Origin: Candidatus Nitrotoga sp. CP45
GTDB taxonomy: Bacteria > Pseudomonadota > Gammaproteobacteria > Burkholderiales > Gallionellaceae
NCBI GenBank assembly: GCA_945874105.1
Contig: CAMCFJ010000001.1
Location: 62,001 to 126,000, forward strand
Direction of reading: 5' to 3'
DNA length: 64,000 nt
Notes under the pieces: model-generated
Database searches by the model: none
What the model was told of the DNA's origin: nothing
The model's input: the letters and a program-made list of their open reading frames with translations, nothing else
Translations under genes and position numbers: made by a program
Part shown: one piece after another, positions 9,921-19,154 of the stretch
Layout: every line of letters starts with the position of its first letter
Position numbering within the stretch: position 1 is the first letter of the stretch

Positions 9921-9980
9921 ATTTTTGTCGTTTCTCCTCGCGTTTTAGCACCTCACAAACCACTCTAACTTTAGGTCAAG

Positions 9981-12944
9981 TTAAATCGGCGCACACATGA
10001 CCACACCTTCATTGATCCAGCCGCGCGCTACGACATCCTGGATGGCTGCCGCAGAACTGGAAAAGCGATGATTGCTGTCGACACCGCGGGCAAACCCATT
10101 GTTATAGGCCCGATAGACCGGCACTGTCCCGGTCGGACATATACCATTGGTCGGCGGAGTCGAAATAAAATCCAGACTTTCGAAATTCCAGCGTTTCTGC
10201 GTGGCGGGCGTGGTGGCCTGAAGCTGTTTAAGGCCATCACATTCGGGGCCCGCTAAAGTATAGAAATGCGAATTGGGGCCGGGGACCTGGCTGCCGTAGA
10301 ACCGGCAAACGGGCGTACTGCCGCCCGACTTGAAACTACCTCCGGTGCGAATCCAGCCTGGCCCCGCGCTCCCTCCATCGATGGCCGCAGCCTCACCAGC
10401 GTCGGCAGTGATGAAATAATGATCCAGGTTGGTGTTATAGAACTCAACGACCGGCACACTGGCGAGCGCTCCGCTCAGATTATAGCGAGCCAGAACAGCA
10501 CTCGTCGCGTCTTGTCCTGCAACGAGCAAACGAGAATGGGCATCGAGCGCCAGCGCGCTGACGCTCCTCATGCCGGGTAGCGGATACGCGCCGTCGGGGC
10601 CAAAATTCGCATCAAAACTGTTATTTGGAAGCAGGCGATATAGCGCTGCCGAGTGCGGTATGGCATCGTCATCGGGACGGCTACGCGCTATCGCCACGCT
10701 AGCGTCGGGCAGTGCGGCAAAATTCCAAGAGAAATCACCCTGATCCGCCAACAAATCGTTCGCTCCGATCAGCAGGCCATTGCTGGAAATTCGAATCATG
10801 TGCAGTTTTCCGTATGGAAAACCGAAGGCTAGGTTGCCTCTGGTAATACCAATGCCAGCTAGCAGGGAGCCATCGCTCAGTGAGAGCAAGGAGAGTGATG
10901 TTCTTCTAAGGTGGTATTGATAGGTAAAATCCGTAGCAGTATAAGAAAATTGACCGACCGTCCCAAACGAAGTTACTGGCAACCCATGCGAATCGATCTT
11001 ATAGAGACGCAGGTTCTGATCCGTCAGCACGGCAAAGACAGCTGAGCCGTCGCCAAGCAAAACCAGATCCGCCTGGAGCGGATACTCCCCAGACAACGCG
11101 AATCCGATTTTACCGCCTGCGCCGAAATCCAGGTCAGGTGTGCCATCCGGCATTGTCTGCTGCAAATATGCAGCTCCAATTCCGCTGTTCGGTGTTGTCA
11201 TTACGTAAAGCATGCGCCCATCCGGACGAACGCCCAACGCAATATCCGTTTGGGATATCGCCGGTACTGCGAGAGCGGGTGCGAATCCGGTGTAGAGCGT
11301 CCCGGTAGAGTCAAAACGAAACGCCGTGTCGGCTCTTCCGGCCACGACCGTTATCGCGCCGCTTTCTTGTTCAGCTGCACGCACCTTGCCCATGAAGGGG
11401 TTGTCCTGTCTTGGCGCCACGCGCCCGTTCGTCCCGAATGCAGTGTCGGGGGAACCATTTGCCGTCAGGCGTTCAAGAAAATAACCAAAGGTCGCGTCTG
11501 CATCTGAACTACCTGCAAGCACAACTTTGCCGGAAGTTTCAACCAGTATCGTGTCAATTTTGTCGTTGCTGTATTCGGCGGTGTTCATGACAGCGACAGC
11601 GAAGCCATCGCCTCGACCATAGCTTGTTTGAAGATGACCACTGCTATCGAGGCTTGCGACGGCTGCATCCGCGCCTCTAGGAAAACAAGGGCCAAGAAAG
11701 GGGGCGCATATCATGATCCGAGCGGCCGCAGCCGGTATCAACAAGCCGCCTGCGCCATTTGGCAGGACGCCTATGGCGGAGAACGCATCATAGCCGGCAA
11801 GTGCAATCGTCGTGCTGCCGGCAGCACCAAAAGCACTATCCAGGACTCCGCTGGCATCGAGGCGACTCACGTGCGCAGTTGTGGCGTAGACGCTGTCGAG
11901 CAATGCGATACTGCCATCACTCAGCGCTGCCAATCGAAAACCGTAGGAGCTGCCGCCGCCGATCTCAAGTCGACCGGCAGTACCGAAAGATGCATCGGCC
12001 AAGCCACCGGCAGTGACTCGCCACAATACGCGCTTGGTGCCGCTCGCGAGGGTTGAAGCATCGCCCATCAGAAGCAATCCGCCATTGACGGTGCGCACCA
12101 ACGCGACCGGCTGATCGAAGGGGTTGCCCAAGTTGTGCCCCGAGACCAAACCGCCATTTCCAAAGCCAGGATTGAGCGTGCCGGCGGCCGTCACGCGAGC
12201 CAGCAGATAAGTGCCGCCGCTAAGGGCCTCTCTTGCCATGACTGTAAACCCACCATTCGGCTCGGCGACAATCGGAACGCCATAGGCCATCAAAAAATTT
12301 GGAGGCATGCCGCTGAGTATCTTTTCGCCGTTCGGTGCATAGGTGGAATCACGCACACCGGCTGGGTTAAGGCGTGTAAGTCGCAATTCAAATTGCGGCT
12401 CTTGCATGGGGTCCGGGAGTTGTGTGGCGTCTGAGACGATCAGCAGACCGCCGTCCGGCTGTTGCACGAAGCGCGCCCCGTCAGCCACACTGAAGAAACC
12501 TTGCGTGCCAAAGCTGGTGTCGAGAATGCCGGCCGCCGTGAGCCGGGTCAGTACAAGGCCGCTCCCGCTAGATCCATTTATCAGTATGGATCCATCGGCA
12601 CCCTGCTCGAGTTGTTGGATCGCGTAATGGTCTCCATTGGGCAGATCGAACAAGGCAACGCCATTCTGGCCGAACGTGGTATCAGGGACACCGTTTGGAA
12701 GTAGCCGGAGAACAAAAGCGTGAGATTGCCGTCCCGCCGTCCAACCGGCAAGCAGCAACTTGCCATCGCGCTGCAGGGCGGACGCGGATGGCGTATCCTC
12801 CGCGCCGGAGGGCACTCCGATGCGCACGATGCCGCTGCTTCCGAACGAGCTGTCGAGCGACGGCGCTGTGTGCGCTTCAAATATAGTGACATTCAACGCG
12901 ATGAGTGCAAAAAGTATCGCGAATGTTTTTTTAGTTGTCATCAT
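9981..12944 (-). CDS. Exported delta-60 repeat protein with C-terminal DUF5648 domain
   Basis: A 987-residue protein with a Sec signal peptide (MMTTKKT, hydrophobic core, cleavage after EAHTA). About ten 'delta-60' beta repeats follow, each marked by a variant of xDxxFGxxG (LDSSFGSSG, PDTTFGQNG, LDTSFGTQG, ADASFGTAG, PDTAFGTNG, PVTSFGTVG). These are thought to fold as a beta-propeller-like surface domain. Residues from about 830 onward form a DUF5648 domain (VVEFYNTNLDHYFITADAGE ... NSHFYT ... RAYNNGFARGVDSNHRF). That domain is nearly identical to the C-terminus of the divergent RCC1-repeat protein 13 kb into the window. Function unknown; an extracellular binding or adhesive role is an inference. 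The gene stands alone, transcribed towards the ychF terminator. Confidence 0.88.
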   Translation of the reverse strand: MMTTKKTFAILFALIALNVTIFEAHTAPSLDSSFGSSGIVRIGVPSGAEDTPSASALQRDGKLLLAGWTAGRQSHAFVLRLLPNGVPDTTFGQNGVALFDLPNGDHYAIQQLEQGADGSILINGSSGSGLVLTRLTAAGILDTSFGTQGFFSVADGARFVQQPDGGLLIVSDATQLPDPMQEPQFELRLTRLNPAGVRDSTYAPNGEKILSGMPPNFLMAYGVPIVAEPNGGFTVMAREALSGGTYLLARVTAAGTLNPGFGNGGLVSGHNLGNPFDQPVALVRTVNGGLLLMGDASTLASGTKRVLWRVTAGGLADASFGTAGRLEIGGGSSYGFRLAALSDGSIALLDSVYATTAHVSRLDASGVLDSAFGAAGSTTIALAGYDAFSAIGVLPNGAGGLLIPAAAARIMICAPFLGPCFPRGADAAVASLDSSGHLQTSYGRGDGFAVAVMNTAEYSNDKIDTILVETSGKVVLAGSSDADATFGYFLERLTANGSPDTAFGTNGRVAPRQDNPFMGKVRAAEQESGAITVVAGRADTAFRFDSTGTLYTGFAPALAVPAISQTDIALGVRPDGRMLYVMTTPNSGIGAAYLQQTMPDGTPDLDFGAGGKIGFALSGEYPLQADLVLLGDGSAVFAVLTDQNLRLYKIDSHGLPVTSFGTVGQFSYTATDFTYQYHLRRTSLSLLSLSDGSLLAGIGITRGNLAFGFPYGKLHMIRISSNGLLIGANDLLADQGDFSWNFAALPDASVAIARSRPDDDAIPHSAALYRLLPNNSFDANFGPDGAYPLPGMRSVSALALDAHSRLLVAGQDATSAVLARYNLSGALASVPVVEFYNTNLDHYFITADAGEAAAIDGGSAGPGWIRTGGSFKSGGSTPVCRFYGSQVPGPNSHFYTLAGPECDGLKQLQATTPATQKRWNFESLDFISTPPTNGICPTGTVPVYRAYNNGFARGVDSNHRFSSSAAAIQDVVARGWINEGVVMCAPI

Positions 12945-13269
12945 CTCTAAATCCCTTTAGTAAGATCGACATTATTTTACCGTATAAATATGCAATTACA
13001 GGCATAATAAGAAACGCCCTTTCATCAGGGCGCCGCAGAACGTCGATGGATGTCAACTGCGGGAGCGTACCAAGTAGCGTCTCCATGGTTTGGAATGTAA
13101 AAGTGTTAAATTTTAGATTACCGCATGAAGTACTATCCGGGGAGCAGATGCGTTACATCAAGCCAACATTAATGGTTGCACTTCGAACTTTAACCCGCTA
13201 AATACGAAATCGCGTTTGTATGCAATTTTCCAATTTAATTTCAAGAAGTCGTACCCCACTGGAGGTTCC
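12945..13269. other. Divergent intergenic region with a hairpin at 13015-13032
   Basis: These 325 bp separate two surface-protein genes and should carry both promoters. The only structure I see is CGCCCT-ttcatc-AGGGCG at 13015-13032. Read on the minus strand it is followed by TTTCTTATTA, so it resembles a terminator or attenuator in the leader of the delta-60 gene about 70 nt before its start. No gene is visible. Confidence 0.4.
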
Positions 13270-14616
13270 ATGCTGCACTTGCTGAAAAGATTTTTTCACA
13301 CGCTGCCACTCGTCTGTATTGTAGGTCTGGGGAGCATGCCAGCTTGTGCAACCGAATTGAGCGGCGTGGCGGCCATTGCAGCAGGGTTGGGGCGAGTCTG
13401 TGCACTCACTACGGCAGGCGGGGTCAAGTGCTGGGGGTATAACAGCGAAGGCCAGCTCGGCGACAATTCCACCATTAATCGCTTGGCACCGGTTGGTGTG
13501 ACGGATCTTGCCAGCGGCGTGGCGGCCATCGCGGCAGGGGATTACCATACCTGTGTACTCACTACGGCAGGCGGGGTCAAGTGTTGGGGGGATAACAGCG
13601 AAGGTCAGCTCGGCGACAATTCCACCACTAACCACTTGGCGCCGGTGGGTGTGACGGGTCTTGCCAGCGGCGTGGCGGCCATCGCGGCAGGCTATTACCA
13701 CACCTGTGCACTCACCACGGCAGGCGGGGTCAAGTGCTGGGGGAATAACGTCGAAGGTGAGCTCGGCGACAATTCCATTATTAATCGCTTGACGCCGGTG
13801 GATGTGACGGGTCTTGCCAGCGGCGTGACGGCCATCGCGGCAGGGTTAGGGCAAACCTGTGCGCTCACCACGGCAGGCGGGGTCAAGTGCTGGGGGTATA
13901 ACGGCGAAGGTGAGCTAGGCGACAATTCCACCATCGATCGTTGGACGCCGGTGAATGTGACGGGTCTTGCCAGCGGCGTGGCGGCCATCGCGGCAGGGGA
14001 TGCCCATACCTGTGCACTCACCACGGTCGGCGGGGTCAAGTGCTGGGGCTATAACGGTGAAGGTGAACTCGGCGACAATACCACCACCGATCGTTTGACG
14101 CCGGTGGCAGTGATGGATTCAGCGGTGAATCCTGGCGGTGGGGCGGTCGTCGAGTTTTACAACACCAACCTCGATAACTACTTCATTACTGCTGACGCAG
14201 GTGAAGCTGCGGCCATAGACAATGGCAGCGCGGGACCAGGCTGGATTCGCACCGGAGGTAGTTTCAAATCGGGAGGTAGCACGTCCGTTTGTCGTTTTTA
14301 TGGCAGCCAGTCGCCCGGCCCCAACTCGCATTTTTATACGGTCGATCCCGGTGAGTGTGCCAGCCTCAAACAGTTGCAGGCTACCACCCCAGCCACTCAG
14401 AAACGTTGGAATTTCGAGAGCCTCGACTTTATCTCAACACCCTCGGTCGAGGGGCAATGCCCAGCCGGGACGAAGCCGGTCTACCGCGCCTATAACAATG
14501 GGTTTGCCCGGGGTGTTGATAGCAATCACCGAATTAGCACTGACCAAGCAGCCATCGCACAGGTAGTGGCGCGTGGTTGGGTAAATGAGGGAGTGGTAAT
14601 GTGTGCGCCTCTGTGA
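13270..14616 (+). CDS. Exported RCC1-repeat protein with C-terminal DUF5648 domain
   Basis: A 448-residue protein. The start ATG at 13270 is fixed by GGAGG at 13261-13265; upstream frame (TTG 13216) lacks a site. A Sec signal (LLKRFFHTLPLVCIVGLGSM, cleavage near ACA-TE) is followed by five RCC1-type units of 51 residues (CALTTAGGVKCWGYN..GQLGDN), each with a conserved Cys pair. Then comes a DUF5648 domain (residues about 293-448) nearly identical to that of the divergent delta-60 gene. RCC1 repeats build seven-bladed propellers; five here would be an incomplete ring. Probably a surface or secreted binding protein; no enzyme motif is seen. Confidence 0.87.
   Translation: MLHLLKRFFHTLPLVCIVGLGSMPACATELSGVAAIAAGLGRVCALTTAGGVKCWGYNSEGQLGDNSTINRLAPVGVTDLASGVAAIAAGDYHTCVLTTAGGVKCWGDNSEGQLGDNSTTNHLAPVGVTGLASGVAAIAAGYYHTCALTTAGGVKCWGNNVEGELGDNSIINRLTPVDVTGLASGVTAIAAGLGQTCALTTAGGVKCWGYNGEGELGDNSTIDRWTPVNVTGLASGVAAIAAGDAHTCALTTVGGVKCWGYNGEGELGDNTTTDRLTPVAVMDSAVNPGGGAVVEFYNTNLDNYFITADAGEAAAIDNGSAGPGWIRTGGSFKSGGSTSVCRFYGSQSPGPNSHFYTVDPGECASLKQLQATTPATQKRWNFESLDFISTPSVEGQCPAGTKPVYRAYNNGFARGVDSNHRISTDQAAIAQVVARGWVNEGVVMCAPL
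13357..14121 (+). repeat. Five tandem 153-bp coding repeats (RCC1 units)
   Basis: The phrase gccagcggcgtggcggcc recurs (with minor changes) at 13510, 13663, 13816 and 13969, exactly 153 bp apart, with a diverged first unit from about 13357. High DNA identity between units points to recent expansion or gene conversion. Confidence 0.92.
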
Positions 14617-14735
14617 TCAGCGCACATCTGGATTGCTTGGCTGCCTTTGCCCGCTGTTTTCACGCAGCGATATTATGAAAATATGCTTGCTCTTTGCTGA
14701 TTCAGATGCAGGCAGTCTTCTGTTCAACCCCTTCA

Positions 14736-17138
14736 ATGAACATTGAACAGAACATGAAAACTTACTTTAGTACTAAGCAGCTATCTATAATTTTGCTGCT
14801 ATTGACTCTCGTGCTTTTGCTGTGTGGCGGTAGTTACGTATTGATAAAAGTATACCGCCCACAATTGTTTCACACCCTAACAATAGCAACGAATATTGCA
14901 CCAACCCCGATTATCGGATTCGTCGATACGTTGAATGATGAATCTCTCAGCGGCGGAAAAATTTACGTGCTCGGATGGGCTGTGAGTAAAGCGGGTATTG
15001 CACGTGTAGAGTTAGTCCTGAACGGTGAGATTAGAGTACCTCTTACCATAGCTCTGCCTCGCGCGGATGTAGCGCAAGCCTTTCCAGGCTATCCAGACTC
15101 GGGTAAAGCAGGATTCGAAGGTAAGGTCGAAACTTTAAACCGGCCCATCAAATTGCAAACGTTGGAATTGGTTGTTACCGATAAACAGGGGGAAGTAAGT
15201 GTCCTCACTCGGCGCACGCTACCGGCATTAAACGCCAAGCAGACATGGTCAGACCTTCTCAAGTTACGCGGACTGAAGCGTGATGACGTGTTCTATTTCA
15301 TCATGGCCACCAGCAATATTGCCAGCGGGGGCGCAACGGATGTTGATACTATATTTCGACCTTACGAAAGTGATACCGTTAAGGTAGGCATTCGGGTTCC
15401 CATCCTCTATTTGCGCACGACAAAAGGCAGGGCCAGCGATTACACTTTCGATGCCGACTTTCCATCCAGTCGCAAATGCGGTACGCGGACGATCGCCGAA
15501 GACAATCTACAAGGCGTTATCGATTACGCGGTCAAACACCAGTTGCCTGTATTGTTCACGCTGAATGGTGGAATTTGGGCCGACGCCGCGTGCGATGCAC
15601 CGGAATGGGACATCAATGACGCGCTCGAACAAGATGTCGCCAACTTGCAATGGAATGAGAAGAATCAGGTGATGGCGGATGATTACCTGAAGAATCTCTC
15701 CGGTTCTATGGACTCACCCGAACTCGGCCGCTCTCTAACCTTCAACATCTACGCTGCAAAAAATCGACATTACAAAAAACGTAATTTGCAGCATGCCGCG
15801 TCCATTATCCGTAAATTCGCAACACAATACCCGGCACTTTTTATCGGCGTAACCACTGACCCGGATGTGTACTTGAACCCTTTTTTTTCGGGCGAGCAAT
15901 GGTACGACTATAACCCCGGTACTTTGCGCCAGTTTCGCGAATGGCTGCAGGGAAGTGGGCCATATTCCGGACAGACTATGGCGGGCGAACCTGATCTTTC
16001 CCATTATAAAAAAGAAAGGCCGTTGACGCTGCATGACGTGAATGCGCTGAGCGGACGTCAGTTCAACCGTTGGGAAGATGTTGATCCACCTCGAATATTT
16101 CCAAAGCATATTAATCCGTTCTGGAAAGATGCATGGGTAACAGAGTGGGAGCATTTTCGCCGTCATCTGGTCAAGCTGCATTACGACGAACTTTCGCAAT
16201 GGATTGGAGAAGCCGGGATAGGCAAGGAATTCATTTATTCCGCTCAAGGTTTCATGGCTCCGGGGCCGCGCGGCATACCTTTTCCGATCCATTTGAACAG
16301 CCCCGTGAAAAATAGCGATATGGGCGGCATGTCAGTTGATGGGGCGATGCCATCCAATGGGCACCTCGGTGCAATTATTTACGGGCCAAGTGCCGTCAAT
16401 CAGATCAGGATGGAGGAGTCTCGCTCGCTGTTTTCAGTATTTCGCAAACTCGACCCTGACTGGGCAGTGATCGAACACAATACTGCCGATTTACGCGATC
16501 CGAAACGTCTGGCGAATTTTGCTGAGGCCTACCGGTCATTGAGGGATATCCATAATTACGGCGCACGTTTCATTTCACCGATGGCATGGAATGGTAGCCG
16601 AGGCACATTTGCTGGCCAAGATGGTTTCGTTTCTTATACAGCGCTACGCGATACGCCGTTAGAAGATGCGATAAAAACGTTTATGATCTCGCACGCTAAC
16701 CTGCCACGCCGATCGCGCTTGTGGACCTTCGGCGCCGGGGTACACGCTGATGGAGATGGCTGGCTTCCTTCCGGAAACACACAGGGTCAGATCGCCCCGG
16801 GGAAATTAACCTTAGGCACCATTTTTGGTTCACAAGGTTCACTCGAATCACCGGATGATATAGCTTTCCAACCAGCCAGTTATCAAGCGATCGTCATAAA
16901 AATTACCGAACCTGAAGCAGTAAAGGAGATCGGGGTAGAAGGACAAACGTCGAATGGAGAATGGATCACCTTGGTCGCCACCACTGATTTGTCCAGGTTG
17001 CAACGTGTCAGCGCCGGCTTGATGTTGCCGCTGGCGGGCCAGTATGCCGAGGCAGAATTTAAACGTATTCGGTTTACCTGGAAGGCAGCCGGGGGCAAGC
17101 CGATGATACTGGAGCGGATTGCGTTCTATGCCAAGTGA
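14736..17138 (+). CDS. Membrane-anchored protein, Ig-like domain plus putative glycosidase-like barrel, unknown function
   Basis: About 800 residues. One N-terminal membrane helix (about residues 16-38) puts the rest outside the cytoplasm. Residues about 55-165 match the pattern of a bacterial Ig-like module seen in cell-surface glycan proteins (IGFVDTLNDESLSGG, VLGWAVSKAGIARVELVLNG, FPGYPDSGKAGFEG). The large middle part contains segments such as LPVLFTLNGGIWADA, FIGVTTDPDVYLNPFFSG and MSPMAWNG-like motifs that suggest a TIM-barrel sugar-active fold. The last ~100 residues look like a beta-sandwich carbohydrate-binding module. I do not recognise the family with certainty. The start is uncertain: ATG 14736, ATG 14754 and TTG 14694 are all possible and none has a clear ribosome site. 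Confidence 0.7.
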   Translation: MNIEQNMKTYFSTKQLSIILLLLTLVLLLCGGSYVLIKVYRPQLFHTLTIATNIAPTPIIGFVDTLNDESLSGGKIYVLGWAVSKAGIARVELVLNGEIRVPLTIALPRADVAQAFPGYPDSGKAGFEGKVETLNRPIKLQTLELVVTDKQGEVSVLTRRTLPALNAKQTWSDLLKLRGLKRDDVFYFIMATSNIASGGATDVDTIFRPYESDTVKVGIRVPILYLRTTKGRASDYTFDADFPSSRKCGTRTIAEDNLQGVIDYAVKHQLPVLFTLNGGIWADAACDAPEWDINDALEQDVANLQWNEKNQVMADDYLKNLSGSMDSPELGRSLTFNIYAAKNRHYKKRNLQHAASIIRKFATQYPALFIGVTTDPDVYLNPFFSGEQWYDYNPGTLRQFREWLQGSGPYSGQTMAGEPDLSHYKKERPLTLHDVNALSGRQFNRWEDVDPPRIFPKHINPFWKDAWVTEWEHFRRHLVKLHYDELSQWIGEAGIGKEFIYSAQGFMAPGPRGIPFPIHLNSPVKNSDMGGMSVDGAMPSNGHLGAIIYGPSAVNQIRMEESRSLFSVFRKLDPDWAVIEHNTADLRDPKRLANFAEAYRSLRDIHNYGARFISPMAWNGSRGTFAGQDGFVSYTALRDTPLEDAIKTFMISHANLPRRSRLWTFGAGVHADGDGWLPSGNTQGQIAPGKLTLGTIFGSQGSLESPDDIAFQPASYQAIVIKITEPEAVKEIGVEGQTSNGEWITLVATTDLSRLQRVSAGLMLPLAGQYAEAEFKRIRFTWKAAGGKPMILERIAFYAK

Positions 17139-17195
17139 ACGCATGACATTAACTGTTGTGGTCGGTTCTTGAATCTGCCTAACCATTTTAGAAAA

Positions 17196-17799
17196 CTATT
17201 CAGCAAGAGCCTTGATGACATTTTCCGGGCTGAGAATGGTGCCCAGTGTGGTCTCGGTCGGGGTGAAGCGCAGTTGCGTCAGCCGCCCCGGTGGCATCGT
17301 CAATGAACACCAGCAGCGTGCAATATTCCCCGTGCCCTTCAAACCAGTCGTGGGGGCTGCCGTCTATCTGGATCAGTTCGCCAAACCGGGCGCGGCGCTC
17401 ACGCATTGGGTGCGCGCACACCGTTCCGCCTCTTCTGGTGCGCCAGTAGCCCGCCCCAATCATTAACTGGCGGGTACTCTCGACGGACAGTTGAATGCCG
17501 TGCAGCTCGGCGAGTTTCTCGTTAGCCAGCGTCGGCCCGAAGTCCCGGTAGTGTGTGCCGATGAGTTCAATGGCCATCGTGCGTGCGGCTTCATCCAACC
17601 GCTGGTTTGAGGCTCTACCGCGCCTCTTGCTGACCAATCCACCCAGGCCTTCCGCCTGATATCGCTTGGACAACCGCCGCACCTGACGGGTGCCGACACC
17701 CATCCGCTTCGATGCTTCTTGCTGGCTGATTTTTTTGTCTTTCAGCAGCTCTAACACTTGGGCTTTCTTCACTTCTTTTTGGCTCATGAGTTTGTCCAT
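17196..17799 (-). pseudogene. Truncated ISNCY-family transposase fused to a chlorite dismutase 3' end
   Basis: The N-terminal part is an IS1202/ISNCY-type transposase: a helix-turn-helix region (ISQQEASKRMGVGTRQVRRL), then the first DDE strand region (FGELIQIDGSPHDWFEG, LLVFIDDATG). After DDATG the frame is shifted by one G in a GGGG run near 17293. Correcting it gives RLTQLRFTPTETTLG followed directly by [14 protein letters not shown] and a stop at 17196-17198. The last 14 residues are the C-terminus of the chlorite dismutase encoded 5 kb away. The junction falls on TTLG, a string present in both parents, so it looks like recombination at about 11 bp of microhomology. As read, the broken frame ends at 17200. 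The catalytic C-terminal half is missing, so it is inactive. Confidence 0.88.
17197..17252. repeat. Copy A of the chlorite dismutase 3' end
   Basis: This 56-bp block matches 22247-22302 with two differences (17217 and 17241). Weaker similarity continues about 15 bp past the stop codons. It ends abruptly at cccagtgtggt, where the transposase sequence begins. Confidence 0.9.
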
Positions 17800-17905
17800 T
17801 TCAAAATATCCGCCGTTGTTTTAAACAGGAGTTGACTTGTATCACCAGCGGACATTTCTATTTGGGAGAAACCGGACATTACTACTTGGGGCTAACAGTG
17901 TGGTG
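17800..17905 (-). mobile_element. Terminal region of the broken ISNCY element
   Basis: Upstream of the transposase start there are two tandem motifs of the form GGACATT-TCTATTTGGG and GGACATT-ACTACTTGGG (17855-17891). These are characteristic of the outer end of IS1202-like elements. The opposite end is absent because the element is cut at 17252. Confidence 0.6.
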
Positions 17906-17917
17906 CTCAGTTATGCC

Positions 17918-18003
17918 AACCCTCTCCCCAACTCTCCCCCGCAAGCGGGCGAGAGGGTGATCGTCCCCTCCCCCGCTTGCGGGGGAGGGTTAGGGAGAGG
18001 GCA
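17918..18003. repeat. Palindromic CCCTCTCCC/GGGAGAGGG intergenic repeat
   Basis: Two adjacent hairpins made of pyrimidine-rich and purine-rich arms, the second being CCCTCCCCCGC-tt-GCGGGGGAGGG. This type of dispersed palindrome is common between genes in Proteobacteria and here lies between the IS end and the 3' end of the sugar-transfer operon, where it may also act as a terminator. Confidence 0.75.
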
Positions 18004-18075
18004 ATTACCGCAACTCAACTGCCATGCTGCGGGTAAATCCAAAACAATATATTTCGTTAGTTACGATTTGCGATA

Positions 18076-18417
18076 CTAGGATTTCACCGCGACTACAATT
18101 CCGATCACAATTAAAGCCACCCCAGCAAAGTACTGTGGCTGAAAGCGCTCACCGAAAACAAAATGACTTCCCAGTGGAACAAGGATAAATGCTAGCGCCA
18201 TCAAAGGATATACACGTCCTAGCTCCACTTTCTGCAATACCCAAACCCATGCTATAGATGTAATTGCATAGAGCGTCATGGCGGCGATAAGTGTTGAAGC
18301 GGTTTTGAACGCGAAGAAACTTCCAGTTTGAGCCAGCGAAGTTGCGCTGGCTTTAAATAAAATCTGACCTATTGCTAGACCCAGCACACATAAAACCGCA
18401 ACAATTTGGACGAGCAT
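18076..18417 (-). CDS. Small EamA/DMT-family transporter (ArnE/ArnF-like)
   Basis: A 113-residue protein of four hydrophobic helices with the EamA-like ending (VELGRVYPLMALAFILVPLG, then FAGVALIVIGIVVAVKS). Small paired DMT proteins of this type (ArnE/ArnF) flip undecaprenyl-phosphate-linked sugars. The context (DPM-like GT2 and GT-C genes in the same operon) supports a comparable job, possibly as a homodimer because only one copy is present. The ATG at 18417 follows the methyltransferase stop at once; the longer frame to 18501 overlaps that gene and is rejected. Confidence 0.8.
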   Translation of the reverse strand: MLVQIVAVLCVLGLAIGQILFKASATSLAQTGSFFAFKTASTLIAAMTLYAITSIAWVWVLQKVELGRVYPLMALAFILVPLGSHFVFGERFQPQYFAGVALIVIGIVVAVKS

Positions 18418-18419
18418 TT

Positions 18420-19124
18420 TTAGTTTTCCGCTTTTCTGACTACCGCATGACAAACAAAAAACAGGTTTAGATCGATAGATGGAATTGGAAATGGCCACCA
18501 CGCTTCGGTGCGATCAGGAAAATAATGTCGCAACAAGGCAATCAAGTTATTGCATGAATTAACATGTTCCCTAGCCATTATATAATCGTAGGCAATACCT
18601 TGCGAAATTGCATTTTTTCGCGGCCCTAAATGCCTGCCTATTCGCCAAGCAACGCCGGGATCGGTTGGGATGAGTATGGAAAGTACGCCCCCATCCTTTA
18701 TGACTCGTATCCATTCTTTAAGTGCTAAGTGTGGTTGGTAAATATGCTCAAGAACATGGGTTGCAATCAAACGATCAAAGCTATTGTCGGCATAACTTAG
18801 CCCCGCACCACTTTGTGTTTCGTATAATAGCCTGCTGCCGAATTTATCGTTCAGTTTACGTTTGGCAACTTCAAGTGTCTTGGCATCTAAATCAGATAAA
18901 ACATATTGTTCAAAAGTATGACGAACAAAGCCCAAGTGCTCACCTGTTCCCGCACCAATTTCCAAAACCTTTGCAAAGTGATCACGTTCTTGAAAGTGCT
19001 TTTCTGTCAGACGATGACTTGCCCGCATCACCGCCGATTGTAAGGGGCTGGCATAGTTTGATTCATCATATACATCAGCAAATTTAGCGCGGTAATCCAA
19101 CCAAGCCTGATCTTCATCTATCAT
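18420..19124 (-). CDS. Class I SAM-dependent methyltransferase
   Basis: A 234-residue Rossmann methyltransferase. Motif I VLEIGAGTGEHLGF lies near residue 50, the acidic adenosine-binding SDLDAKTLEVAK next, then FDRLIATHVLEHIYQP (motif IV) and VIKDGGVLSILIPTDPG. The product belongs to the broad UbiE/Methyltransf_11 group, so the substrate is unknown; operon context suggests a sugar or polyprenyl-linked glycan. The ATG at 19124 has GGGGAA six bases upstream. Followed directly by the ArnE-like gene. Confidence 0.88.
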   Translation of the reverse strand: MIDEDQAWLDYRAKFADVYDESNYASPLQSAVMRASHRLTEKHFQERDHFAKVLEIGAGTGEHLGFVRHTFEQYVLSDLDAKTLEVAKRKLNDKFGSRLLYETQSGAGLSYADNSFDRLIATHVLEHIYQPHLALKEWIRVIKDGGVLSILIPTDPGVAWRIGRHLGPRKNAISQGIAYDYIMAREHVNSCNNLIALLRHYFPDRTEAWWPFPIPSIDLNLFFVCHAVVRKAEN

Positions 19125-19154
19125 TCGATTCCCCAATAGGTATTGGACTGCTTA

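Noticed and set aside
13357-14121. CRISPR-like array
   Set aside because: Repeats are 153 bp, contiguous and in frame within a coding gene; no spacers.
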